Shown here: one piece after another, positions 38,501 through 49,681 of the stretch
Position numbering within the stretch: position 1 is the first letter of the stretch
How the letters are laid out: each line of letters opens with the position of its first letter
Assembly: GCA_000727475.1 (NCBI GenBank)
Contig: KL647303.1
Coordinates: 276,408-340,407 of the forward strand
Origin: Sarcocystis neurona
Taxonomy: Eukaryota > Apicomplexa > Conoidasida > Eucoccidiorida > Sarcocystidae
Direction of reading: 5' to 3'
DNA length: 64,000 nucleotides
Notes under the pieces: model-generated
Told to the model about the DNA's origin: nothing
What the model saw: the letters and a program-made list of their open reading frames with translations, nothing else
Database searches by the model: none
Program-made: the position numbers and the translations under genes

Positions 38501-41500
38501 TGTGTGACGTGTCTGCAAGCCGCACCGGTTCCGCGTAAATATGTCTATACGAACAACAGCAGCAGGAACGGTGCACGACATGGTGAGAGAATACCAGTCA
38601 CCTCACTACTTAAACGAGTAGCGGCCGGATCTGCTGCTGAGCTCTCGCCGCTGCCGCTGCTGCTCACGCCGCGCACTTTGGTTCTGCTTTGCTGCTGCTG
38701 CTGCGAGATTTCGCTACCGTGCGGTAGTGCTGGTGGTCTTAAGCTGCTGCCCGGTAAGGAGGTTCTGCTCATGCTGCTGCGCCGCCACTGCTGCTGTGAC
38801 TGAGGCAATGCTCTTTCTGCTAAGCTGGTTCTCGCTAAGCTGCTGCAGTGACTGAGCAAGTGCTGTTGTACTGACGTCTTTGCTGTCTAGGGTGCTGCCG
38901 CTGCAGGTCGAGCGGTGCTGTTGCCCCGTAAGCTGCTGCTTGGTGTGCCGCTGCTGGTACGACTGGGCTGCAGGCCGAACATTTTTTACGCGGTGCGCAC
39001 ACGCCCGCATATCTCAGAAAGGTGGCTCTGCGATGCATCAGCAGACGAAGACGTCTCCTGCTTTTTTGAAAGCGACAGAGGGGAGGAAGGATACGGATAC
39101 GAGGAAGCAGAGGAAGACGATGAAGAATGGAAACTAAAAGAAATCGTAGCTTTGCTGACGGGGCCACAGTACCGAAACGCCTCTGGCCTGGTCTACTGTG
39201 CAAAAAAGTCCACCTGCGACGAGGTGACAATGCGCCCCTGCTGCAGTGTGCCTGCACGTAGACGTAATTACAGCCATCCACAGACGCACACGCACGCAGC
39301 GCTCTATTGCACTGCGCTGTGGGGTGGATCATGTGCATGCATGTAAATATATAATCGGCAGCCGTAGGATACAGGGGCACGAAAAAGCGCATCGAGAGGC
39401 TTCGCAGAAATCGCTCTGCGACGAGGTCCGCGGCCACGACTGTGGTCTGCCTGCAGTCACATTTTTACCTGCACACACCTATAAATACGCAGAGGTGTGC
39501 GTGTCTTCATGGTACGGCAGCCGTTTGCAGATTGTTGACAGGTTGTTTCTACGCATGTGCCCACAACTCTAAACTAATCAAGTACGCAGCGGAAACCCAC
39601 GTGTCAACAGAGCGGTCTCCTCAGATTCTGCACGAATAGAGTCGTCAGCCGGTCAGCGCACGCCCTGCTGTTCTTCAGACTTAAATTCACACAGACCTCG
39701 CCATTATAAAGCTGAAGAAGCCTGTGTGCACGCAGGTATCTGTCCACGTGCCGGAGTGTGGCTATCGGTACGCACGTCCGCGTCACTGACAGCATTGCTG
39801 TCGCGCTGCCCATTCCTAGCGGAGGTACACGCGTCAATTTTTGCCGTACCACCTGCTCTCCCACATGCGTCCGCCCACAACATGTATGCAAGTGTGTGGG
39901 CGTCTATATGTCTCTCAATAACTAACTGAGTGCTTGTGTTTCTGCGCACACTGCTTCTTCACCGGCGCCGGATGGACCGAAGAGAGACACAGACGCAGTG
40001 AGGAGAGCGTTTATGCCTGTGTCTTTCCGTATGTGTATTTGTGTAGTTTCGTATACCTGCGTACGCGTAGAAGGACGTACTCACACGTGGTGCACATAGA
40101 CTAATATGAATGCGTACGCACCAGGAAGTAGTTTATCTACGAGGCAATAAAAATGGGAATAACGGTCTTTTCCCACTTGACACATCGTTCACGCATGCGA
40201 GACCCTGTCCGGGTGCGCATGTCTGTATCTGTATATTTACGCACGAGGGACTGTACACATTTTCACATAGCTGTTTGTCCACGTATAGTCGTAATTGCAC
40301 GCGGCGTACTTCTCTGTACCCGTACACTGTCGGCTATACAGGACACCTACGTGGTGATACACGTTGGCGTCCGCACACGTACGCGCAGCCGCACGCTTAT
40401 ACCCGTCCTCGTTTTTAGTACACCTCATGTATGTTTAGGTAGTCTCTTGGGCTTTAAAAGAATACCTTGCAGGCAATACGTACATGCGTCTACACCCACG
40501 TGTTGCTCCATTTTACCGACACTCTCTTTCTCGACTTCTATCTATTTCTAGGTATACGTGTACATATTTTTGTATGCGTCTCTGGGCATGCGCAGACGCA
40601 CGCTCAACGGCTGCTGTTCTGGTGTGCGACCGCGGTGAACTGCGCATGGCTGCTGGACAGGTCGCTGAAGCACTGCAACGAAATGGCTGCGCTGCGGCTG
40701 CGTATCACGCTGGTCTATCTGAACGGCAACGGCTGCTGCTGCAGCAGCAATGGATGCAGCAGCAGCAGCTGCATGTGCTCGCCGCTACCGTGGCCTTCGG
40801 TTTGGGGATAGACAAGGCAGATACTCGCTTCGTAATACATCACTCCCTCCCTAAGACGATGGAAGGTACTCTAAAACACCAACATTTTCTACAGGAGGAC
40901 TACACTCACACAAAAGTGTATATATTTCATCCTGCCATAAGTGCATATATATATATATGTATATATATATATGTATACATGTGTTCTCACGGGTGTTGCG
41001 CTTGTGCTTCTCTGCAAAGTTATACAAGGAGACTTCGCCGGATATGTAGATGCGTAAAGGCATTTATCTATCTCTATCTGTGTATGTGTGCACCTCGTCA
41101 GATTCATGCAGAGGCGCTCAGATCCACGATGATATTGTAAATTTATATATATATATATATATATGTTTACTTATGTGCATACATATATATGTATGTATAT
41201 TTGCTTCCGAACATGTGTGCATACGCGTACATGTGGATTCGTACATATGAATGCATATATATGCATACGTACATACATACACACATCCATACATATATAC
41301 ACACATACATACATACATAACATACATACATACATACATTCGTTTAGACGCATGTGTCTGTGAGTTAACTCTGTACTCAGGAGAAGATTTGAAAGACATG
41401 GGGGGAGCTAGTATATGTGGGAATTTATTACGTGTCTAATGATCCCTGCTGCATGTGGCATTGTTGCTGGTGTTTCTGCTGCTGTTGTTGCTGTCGCTAC

Positions 41501-43561
41501 AGCGGTTACTGGTGTTAAGGCTGCTGCTAGAATTGCTGGTGCTGTTGTCTCTGTTGCTGCTGTTGCTGCCGCAGCTAGTGTTGCTGCCGCTGTCGCTTCT
41601 GTTATTTTTGCCTGTGGAGTTGGGTACGTGGTGCTGCTGCTGTAGCGTATTATCAAGAGTCTGGACGGTGCGGACGGGACGGGCAGCCTGCGCTGGCGCT
41701 GCTGTTGTACACCCCTCGGGATTACTTGCGGCTGGAGTTTCTCCTTGAACAGCAAGCAGCTGAAGAAAGGCAGCGAGAACTTTCTCGCCAAGCTGCTTCC
41801 TGCTGCCGTGCTTCTGCTCAACCTTCTGTGGCTGCGGGGAAAGGCGCTACTGCTGCTGCTGCTTCTTCTTCAGAAGCTAATGCTGCACAGGGCCGTGCCG
41901 CTGCCGTTGCTGCAGGAAGGGCTCCCACCACAGCTACGATAGATGCTGCTTCATCATCTCGAAATACGAAGCAGGAAAGCAGCTCTGGTATTGCTGCTCC
42001 CCCTGCCGGCGGTGCTTCTGCCGGTGGCGCTTCTGATAATTTGCTATTACTTGAACAGAAGCGGCGACGAGCTTTGCGCGCGTTAAGGACGATGCGTGCC
42101 TACTGCGAAGAGAAGAAATGCAGACGTGCCTGCATGTTGAAAGTTTTTGGGGAAGAGCCGCGTTTTTGTTCCTCTGCCGCTGCACCTGCTGCCCGTATTT
42201 CTGGCGCGCACGCGTCAGCTGCAGAGACTGGCGCCTCACCTAGGGCACCCGCGGCAACAAACGCAGGTGCAGCAGGAGGGACAGCAGCGACAGCAACAGC
42301 AGAAACAGGAGACGAAGCCACTGGAGCAGCAAGGCCTACGGCAGTTGCAGGAGCAACAGAGGCGGTGGGACGTCGTCGCTGCTGCGATCTCTGTGAAGCG
42401 CGGCAGCAGCAGTCGCAGGGGGGGAGTGCGTCCAGCAGGGGCAGCAGCAACAGCAGCAACACGAAAGCAGGTAGCCTCACCGTCAGGGGAAGCAGCAGCA
42501 GCAGAGAGGAGGGACAACTGCCGACACAGCAACAGCAGCGAGGACTCAGTTTGAGAGAAGACGCCTACGCGGAAAGACGGCAGGTGTGTGTTGGACTGCG
42601 TTCTGCTGCATCTTGCTTCGGGAGAATATCTTTTTCTGGCGGGTTTTCTTCGACGTCGGTTACCGCGTCGCACAGATCGCTAGCCAGATCCGGTGGAAAC
42701 TTCTTCAGCAGTAGCGGAAGCAACAGTATTGCAAATGGTGACGTCCCGATGGAGTTTGAGCGCTACGGCACGAGCTGCCGTGGCCGAGCAGCAGGCAGCG
42801 ACTCCGATACTTCGGGTGGGGAAGCAGCAGGAGCAGCAAGACAGAAAATGAGAGATGGATGTTCTTTCAGATTTGCACGTAGACGCGCAGCAGGTACTTC
42901 CGCAGCGGCAGAGGAGGGGCTCACTCTCGGCAGTCGCATGTTCAAGTCCTTCTTCCAGCAGCATGCGCAGAGGCGTCAACAGCAGCAACAGCGCACCACG
43001 CACCAGGTTCTCAGCGGCACACGCGCACACCACAGCCGTGGCCTACAGCAGCGGCAGCCTGATCAGCCACAGCAGCAGCGTAATCAACAACAGCAGTCCG
43101 GCCAGCAGCAGCAACAGCCTGGCCAGCAGGAACAGCAGAGCGCTGCCCACCAGCATCAGACGAAGAAGAGGCAGCAACAACAGAGGGAGCTACCGCGGCA
43201 GCAACTCCAGCAGCAGCACCAGCGTAGCCCGTTGCCGCACCAGCGAGGGCAGCAGCAGCTGCTGCAGTTTCAGCTGCCTGAGCTGCTCGGACGCGATGAC
43301 GTGCAGGGAATACAGAGACAAACTAACGAGGAGTGCCGACATTCCGAAGGGGGAAGCAGGCCGCATCCGCCTGACAACGGTGACCAGGCATTGAGGCCTG
43401 CTCTCACTTCCTCTCGTGCGTCTTCCGCTGCTTCTTCTTCAGAAGGAAACGCAGTCAGAGAAGGCCGGGTGGTTTACTCTCCGCTTCCTACACTCAAGAA
43501 AGGAAAGGCCTCTGCGATGCTTGGAGGCCGAGTCGTGCAGCAGCAGAGAGACTGCAAGTGA
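25230..43561 (+). CDS. RecQ family ATP-dependent DNA helicase, seven exons
   Basis: 3'-5' DNA helicase of genome maintenance, expected in the nucleus. Exons: 25230-26868, 27901-27995, 31977-32611, 36831-36974, 38974-39223, 40661-40865, 41646-43561. All junctions are GT/AG, phases match, and the total is 4,884 nt (1,627 residues plus TGA). Motifs in order: 0 (FRPGQEEAV), I (MPTG|GGKS across intron 1), Ia ([11 protein letters not shown]), Ib (FLFVTPEQV), II ([13 protein letters not shown]), III (ACTATAT), IV (SGLVYC), V (YHAGLS, then [20 protein letters not shown]) and VI ([12 protein letters not shown]). A RecQ zinc domain follows: [19 protein letters not shown], then, after an Ala-rich insert, RRCCDLC. 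The N-terminal 500 residues and the C-terminal 400 are Ala/Ser/Gln-rich. An Ala/Gln-rich insert lies between Ia and II. The start is uncertain: 25230 is the first in-frame ATG, but the frame is open from about 24990 and an upstream exon is possible. Which RecQ subfamily it belongs to is not decided. Confidence 0.9.
26869..27900 (+). other. RecQ intron 1 with opposed CAG and CTG blocks
   Basis: The donor GTAGAG follows CCTACAG and the acceptor is GTGTTGCAG; joining restores the PTGGGKS Walker A. CAG-type triplets fill 26884-27135 near the donor, CTG-type triplets fill 27508-27895 before the acceptor. The two halves are complementary in the transcript. Confidence 0.85.
27996..31976 (+). other. 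RecQ intron 2 (3.98 kb)
   Basis: It lies between MEDQ (donor CAG|GTGCAG) and VSRLRKRG (acceptor CCTGCAG). It contains pyrimidine-rich DNA (28430-28520), an ACT-triplet block (29010-30895) and a CTG-rich 3' part (31035-31970). Long open frames inside it are repeat by-products. Confidence 0.8.
29010..30895 (+). repeat. Degenerate (ACT)n triplet block
   Basis: About 1.9 kb of imperfect ACT/TAC/CTA triplets, most regular at 30265-30890. It reads as Leu or Thr strings on the plus strand and Ser or Val strings on the minus strand in open frames up to 237 codons. It sits wholly in RecQ intron 2 and differs from the CAG/CTG repeats elsewhere in the window. Confidence 0.9.
32385..32480 (+). repeat. 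24-bp coding tandem repeat (Gln-rich) in RecQ exon 3
   Basis: Four 24-bp units at 32385, 32409, 32433 and 32457 encode an (H/R)LQQQQQQ octapeptide; the last unit is diverged. They lie between the motif Ib segment and the DEAH box of the helicase, so the repeat is translated within the catalytic core. Confidence 0.9.
32612..36830 (+). other. RecQ intron 3 (4.2 kb)
   Basis: The donor AG|GTATGA is in phase 2 and the acceptor is CTGCCGCAG. It holds a long TC/TA-rich repeat region (34410-35700) and otherwise unique sequence. Short Ala/Gln and Lys-rich frames occur but none carries helicase motifs, and the flanking exons join directly at the expected place after the DEAH box. Confidence 0.8.
34410..35700 (+). 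repeat. TCTC/TATA-type pyrimidine-rich repeat
   Basis: Imperfect TCTCTGTATATA-like strings. A 337-codon plus-strand frame (34458-35471) results from the absence of stops in the repeat and translates as Ser/Tyr/Ile/Leu low-complexity sequence. It lies inside RecQ intron 3 and is not called a gene. Confidence 0.8.
36975..38973 (+). other. RecQ intron 4 with opposed CAG and CTG blocks
   Basis: The donor is GATAG|GTAAAA and the acceptor is GGGCTGCAG, both phase 2, joining FDR to PNIFYAV as in RecQ proteins. CAG-type triplets fill 36990-37420 and CTG-type triplets 38060-38970, again with CAG near the donor and CTG near the acceptor. A 191-codon frame over the CAG part is probably not translated. 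Confidence 0.85.
37694..37905 (+). repeat. Two-copy tandem duplication of 108 bp
   Basis: Two diverged copies share CAGCAGTTAGA(C/T)GTAAACAG near 37702 and 37810, then CCAGCCGGAA and AGAGAAAGTGCGTT. It lies in RecQ intron 4 between the CAG and CTG blocks. Confidence 0.8.
40925..41345. repeat. TA and CATA microsatellites in RecQ intron 6
   Basis: TATA strings at 40945-40980 and 41140-41165, and CATA repeats at 41265-41340. Intron 6 runs from 40866 to 41645; its last 190 bp are CTG-rich and end in CTGTAG, which joins MEG/A to YYQESGR. Confidence 0.8.
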
Positions 43562-44550
43562 CAGACAGATAGTGATAAGGAGATGGCACACTTAATGAAC
43601 ACCGTCTTAGAAACGGAGACGCGACGGATGCATGGACACATTGTAGTGCAGAGGTCACGGAGGAAGAAAGGGGAGAGAGTCACGGGAAGAGGGAGTGAAA
43701 GGGAAGAACAGAAGGAGGGAAGGACGGGAGACTGCCGGATACAGGAACGGCGGAGGACCCGGAACAGAAAGAGATAAAAAGACAGAAGGCGAAGGAGACG
43801 AAGGGACGAAACGTGGACATAAACACGAGTGAAGAGATGACACAGCGAGAGGACGCCGAGGAAAAGAAAAGAATGGGAAACTATTTTTTAAGGAGAACAA
43901 ACCCCAAAATTCCATTTTCTTTGGAGAGGAGACCACGTAGTATCGTAGCTGTTGACACAACAATGAAGGGCCTGACGCCATTACAGACATCACTCGTACC
44001 ACAGATTTCTAAAATTTACTCATTCCCCATAGCTGTCGTGTATCTCTCTGGTCAGCGGGACGGTGTCCTTCGAATAGTTGTCCTCTTCAGCTGTCTTCGT
44101 CCCTGCGGGTTTGTCTTCAGTCCTTTTCGTCTTTTCTATTTCTCCCTCTCCCTCCTTTAACACGTGTGCGCACCTTCGTCTGCGACGAGAAGTACGTACT
44201 TGCTTTTTGTCGTTGGTGCCGAGAAGTGTGTGCACTCCCTTTGAGGGAACAGGGAAGAAAAAATAGCACAACAGCTCGTTTCCAACGGTTGCACTGGCTT
44301 AGCTCCAATGTCTGCAACAACTGTTATTGCTTGCCGTAGCGCACTGTATGTACGTTGCCGTGTATGTGTGCGTATGGTGACGTGGTAATTTGAGTAATTG
44401 GAGAGAAACATTACCGTGCAAATATATGGAGGTGCGCACAAAACAGGCTAAATTGCAAAACTTAGCATTCTCTTCCTTGCTTCAGAAGGGCGTGCTATTG
44501 TCTCCGCCTTTTCCGTTATATGTGCACACTTGTACTTCATAATCCACTGC
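43562..44550. other. RecQ 3' flank, no gene supported
   Basis: Purine-rich DNA (43600-43880) follows the RecQ stop. A minus-strand frame of 83 codons (44020-44271) is rich in Lys, Glu and Arg and ends with a TGA stop, but it has no recognisable motif and no ortholog can be named. Confidence 0.35.
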
Positions 44551-44552
44551 AG

Positions 44553-45122
44553 GTGTTGCGCGGGACATACGGGCTGTTTCAACTTTTCTGTTGGGCAGTG
44601 CTACTCGCGGACAAGAGGTGTTAGCCTCCACTTTCTGCTTTTTACATTGATTTCTTTTCGAAAAAATAGGACCGAATGAGTGAAGGCAGCTGTTACAAAG
44701 TGAAGGCTATTCACTCTACGAGGATCCCTGCCATGTGTGACGCAGTAGCGCGGTAGCTTCCGTGGGCACTTGGAAATGTACACATTTATGATTTTTTTCA
44801 CATGGACACACAAGTTTCAACATGTTTGTGTGCGCACACGTAAGCCGGGGCGTAACTATATGAACCCATGTACAGATCCACTACAATAGGCGTCTGTCTT
44901 TAGTGTTCTGTGTTGTACGCATGCGTTATGCGTTGTAGATCTATTTTTGTATGTGTAGGTACAAACATCTTCACCTTCGAGGATGCAATTTTGGGGCATG
45001 TACCGCAACAGACCAGCAGAAATCTAGTTTCTGAGAGGCTGCCGGAGAGTCAGCCGGTAGTGGAACGCAGCAGAAACAGCGGCAGGACTAGAGGAAGAGG
45101 CCTGCAGGCTGCTCCAAAGTAA
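44553..45122 (+). CDS. Possible exons of a small protein with an RG-containing tail
   Basis: A terminal exon may start at 44959 after a TATGTGTAG acceptor and read TNIFTFEDAILGHVPQQTSR, ending RSRNSGRTRGRGLQAAPK before TAA at 45122. An upstream piece at 44553-44624, after CCACTGCAG, reads VLRGTYGLFQLFCWAVLLAD. Together they faintly recall an Sm-like fold: a G-T-Y-x-L-F segment with VL-x-x-D, then a G-x-N-I strand and an RG tail as in some Sm and LSm proteins. A middle exon would be missing and the best donor phase does not match, so the family is not assigned. Confidence 0.25.
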
Positions 45123-48100
45123 CACACTTGGGGCTGTCTTGGCGTAAATGCAGCAGCTCATACCTATTTATCGTGGAAGTTCCTCACAACAAACACGCCG
45201 GGCAATGCGGCAATGTTTCTTTGCACCTGATATGTCATGCTTCTGCTGGCTCATCTTCACCCCCATATTTTCTTGGGAGCCAGTGATTGCACTTTCTTTT
45301 GTATACACGCAGGAGCAGCGGCGTCTGCAGCGTTTCAGGTCTTTCAGTTGCACTCCCGTGACGTTCTTTCGCACAAGTGTGCGCACACGCGCACCTACTC
45401 GTGCTTAGTAGCGGCAAGAGTGTACGGAACCACAAGGGCCCTTACAAGTGAAGGGCTTGTATGTTCGTGCCTTCACACGTGTGTACACCGTCCACGGCTA
45501 CCTGGCCATCGTGTAGATGCGCGCATAAGCACACTTATCTGTAACACCTCTGCGTGTGTTCACCTGGCACACACTTACGTGTGACAAGCAGGCCGTTCAC
45601 ATGCACGTGTGTCAAGAGGGAGGACGGAAGGAGGAGGGATGACAGCTATTCACTGCTATGCAGACACGAAAAGCATGCTCGATACCTCTACCACAATTAC
45701 GTATTTCCTCATGAATACAAGAGGATGCGGGTGCGGATGGTTACCTGAACGTACGTACACATGCGGAAAAAAGAGAGAGCTGCTCAATTTTGAGTAACGA
45801 GGGCAAGCACACTGGGCCGGTCTGTAATAAATTTGCGTAGCGCTACAGCAGACGACGCGTCTGTGCAAGACTGCGTGCGCTACATGCATACATTTACAGG
45901 CAGACACAGACAATACTCTCTTTACACACAGCACAAGTTGCGTGTCCCCCCTACACAGGGTTGCTTCGCGGTCTCAGAACCAGCGCGCTTCCTCCTATCA
46001 GATCTGAGGTTTCACGAGAATGCACCTTCTAGGAGACAGAGATCTGTGAAAGGCAGCAGGAGGGTACCTTGCACACCTTCGTACCAGTTCTGCGATGTCA
46101 AAAGAACCAGCTTCTCGAAGACTAAAACCTGCCAAATGTGGCGAGGAGGTACCTTCCTGTAATCGTTCTGTAGCATTTCACGTCACAAGTCAAGATTCAT
46201 GCGAACTTTCTACGATTCTGCGTCCGCGAGCAACTCCAGCTCGATCAGTAATGATCCTCAGAGTTACAGGGCAAAACACGCCTTCCCGTGCCTCTCGCAT
46301 GCTGCGGAAACACCCATACCGCGTGATACATGCGTAACCTACTAAGTATTTAGGCGCGTGCGTGCGTAATTGTTTTAGCAGGGAGATACAACGCTGAAGT
46401 GCAACAATATCTTCACCTTCTTTTAATGCAACTGCATGAAATTCTCTACAGAAGTCTTGGACGGCGGGACAAAACAAGCAAAAATATGTCATGTGACATT
46501 TGGAAGCGTGTTCTGCATCTTGGTAGACCCGGATTACTTTTGTCGACGGATCCGCCACGTGAATTGTAGAACACATTGCATGCACAGAGCACACTACTCA
46601 TTATCAACGCGTACGAATTGAAGTCCACGCAATTTGTATACAGAGAGGCACATGCCTGCGTTGGCGTGTCTGTACTCTTGCGGAGGGTGAAGAAGCGGTG
46701 CAGCCCTGCGACACACATAAACATCCAAGACTCACTATTTACCACGCGTGTGTATGTACGCAGTTTCTCTGAAGGACTACGCCGTTTTGTTATTTCATTT
46801 CGACTGAAACTCCAAGAACAGCCGGGGAACTGTGGTCTGGAAGTTCTTTTGTCTTCAAAACTCTAGACGCATACATGTGTACATGAGTACCCTTTGCCAT
46901 GCCACTCCTTTGCGGCTCTCCGTCTGGCTGCTAAAGCAGAAGTGAAGGGTAAATGTAAATGTGTTCACGACGACCTGACAGCGTAGCCCCAGCGTCTGCT
47001 GTTCAAGAGAGTATTTGTACAGCGTGGGCAACGCACTTTTTGAAAGATCACTGAGCTTACGTTGAGCTCCAAGTGGTGACAGTGCACTATGTGGCGACGA
47101 ACCGTTTCTGCAGGGCATCAACTTCATAGTCACGAAAAGTGTACATAATAACTTCCGGTCGCAGCATTCGTGAGCACCTCTCAGTCGAAGAAGGTGAGCT
47201 GCCAGCCGCGCGTAGGGAACACTAAAGTGCAGCATGCGTAATGACGACGGAAGTATATAACGTCGTAGCTACAGTACGTACAAGTACCTCAGCGGGAAGC
47301 ACTCTGCGAAGAGGATGGTGACGCAGTAGACAACCGTTGGCGCGTCACGTCTTCTTCACGTACGCTGTATCATTACCAAGCAGCTATGAAGGGGCTGCTG
47401 ACATAGTTTCAAACTGGACCTCCCCAATACCGGGGCAGATGCGCGACGCGTACCATGACTTTACTGTAAAGAAGGCTTGAAGCAGCTGCGGATGCGGAGC
47501 GCGTATGCATGTAGTCCTTCATTAGTCATGGAGGACGCCGAAAGGATTTAACCTGATGTCGTACTTGTTAGGACGCCATCACGACTAGCGTTGCTTCACG
47601 AAGAGATATATACGCTAGTTCTACGCAGGCCATGATTTACTGGTCATGTAGGATGCCTGTACCATCTGACATATCACGTGTACTTTGCCTAGTGTGTCAA
47701 CACCCTGTCCTTACGGTATTCTTCACAAACGTCAAACGAGGTCTTTACATGTATCAAATAATTCTACGACGTACGTCCTGCTCAGGGAGAAACATTTGCT
47801 TCGAGCAGAGTACAACTCGCAAGAGCAAAGGGTCGGACAGTCGACGGGTTTTCCATGGCTGCGGCGGGAAGCACGTACCTTTTTCCGGTAACAAACAGTA
47901 CAACGGGGGTCAGTCCAGAATGACCAGTGAATTAGGGAGGAGAAACCATGAAGGGATGTGTGAATGACATATTCATTCGACCGAAGAACAGGCGTACACA
48001 TGTAGTGAGTGTCAGGCGGCGAGCAGGCACTGCGCCGTCCCGCAGGAGGGACACTGTGGCGGGCGGGCACCGGATGCAGAGAAGAGACGGTTCACAGTGA

Positions 48101-49330
48101 CTTCAACCAGTGTTGACTAGATTTCAGTGAGGGCTTGCACGCCTGTAAACTCTCCTCCCTAAAAGAGAAAGTGATATGATAAAGACCCAGTATACAGTCA
48201 CTTTCGTCTTCTTTCTTTGGGGGGCGAGGCCGCGCAGCCAACGTTCGAATTTCTTTCCCAAAAGCCTGTCGCTCGCGTCTCATAAATGCACTGTCGCCGC
48301 GAGGGACGCCAGCACGAGACGAAAAGAGTTCTTTTCTCTTCCGGTGTTGTGGGACCACGGAACTATGTGGCCTGGCCCGAGAGAACAGAAATAACTCCCG
48401 GGGGAGCGTAGACGAGTAGTGTGGACGGGATTCGGTAGCCGCGTGTGTGTGTGCACGCGTACTTCCTCGTTGCGTCTTTTCCTCGCGTCTTGCGTGGTGG
48501 TAAAAAAGTCCCTATCAGTCTCTGCGGTGAATCTCAATAAAAGGAACCCTTCGTACTTCGCTGTCAGTTATGGGCACAGAAAGCCGACACCGGTACATCA
48601 GGGTGAACGGTGACAGCTGACGACTGGCGACGTAATACTTGCTCTGTGTTTGTGTCCCCCCCTCCCCCCTGCTTCTGGGTTCTCGCGCTCTTTCCTCGTT
48701 CTCTCCTTCACAGCATATCGAAACAGTAGTCGGACTTTAACTCACGTCGGATTTGCTTGTACAGCAAATATCGTCCAACCTCTTTTTCCCCCGTAGTAGT
48801 CCTTACCGTCATTGTGAGAGGACCGGAGACAACCGGGGGATGCGTGCTACGGCCTAGAGGGTACCTAGACAGGCCAGTGCAATGCTTTGCCCCACCAGAG
48901 TGTCAATTCACTTTCCTCTTGTCATTTTCACTCTCCAGTGATGTCCTCTGCCAACATATGTCTCAGTCATTAGTGCCGCCGATCCCTTTCAAAGATTTGT
49001 CGCCGCCTCTGTATTTCTTTCCCACGTAGAGACAATAGGGGTCTACTGTTCGTTGTCTTCAGCAGAGCTTCACACGCCGTATTTTTGAACAGGTAGTGTC
49101 AAGGAAAGCTGTTTCGTGTAGCTCGACGGACGTCGGTTACGCGTCTGAACTAGTCGACGAGAACCGTCTCCTCTTCGAGCGCAGTCCCCCAGGAATGACG
49201 TCGTCGCGCACACCATTCCCGTTTTCTTTGCGCTGGTAGTCACTGAAGCGGGTTTCTGCAGGTTCCCTTGCTACATCTGGTTCCTTGCTACAGGCAGACT
49301 GCTGCACGCGTAACGTGAACCCGCTGTTCC
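45123..49330. other. Repeat-poor stretch, no gene supported
   Basis: Balanced unique sequence with almost no microsatellites or CAG. Frames up to about 135 codons occur on both strands and overlap each other. I found no family motif, tRNA or rRNA. Confidence 0.4.
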
Positions 49331-49337
49331 ACTGACA

Positions 49338-49517
49338 ATGCGTGTGCTGCTAATTCTCTCCATTCTCCAGAGTCTGCAGATGATAGCTTTCCTCCTTTTT
49401 AGTCTTCTGCGCGGTTTTCTGGGACCGCGTCCTTTTCCGCGTGGTTTTCCTTGTCTACACCGGCTGCTTTTGTTTCGGACCTCCATCGAACGATCACTCG
49501 CAGTCCCCGCGCTTTGA
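49338..49517 (+). CDS. Short frame with signal-anchor-like N-terminus
   Basis: A 59-codon frame from ATG at 49338 begins MRVLLILSILQSLQMIAFLL and continues with FSLLRG and a run of Arg, Pro and Phe before TGA. A hydrophobic start followed by a basic segment is what a leader or membrane anchor looks like. It lies 165 bp upstream of the long frame at 49682 and might be its first exon, but no good donor was found inside it. It could equally be chance. Confidence 0.2.
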   Translation: MRVLLILSILQSLQMIAFLLFSLLRGFLGPRPFPRGFPCLHRLLLFRTSIERSLAVPAL

Positions 49518-49681
49518 CATCCTGCCTTCCGGCAGTGGAGGCCGTTCCCCTCTGTTTCTGTGGGAAACCAAAGACTTCTGTGGGCGATTAAAACTTCGAC
49601 TCTACTTCGAAACATTCCAGTCGTGCCTGCTCGACTGGTGGCCGGCACACGTGCCATGATGACCATTCGTTGGTGGCCCCC

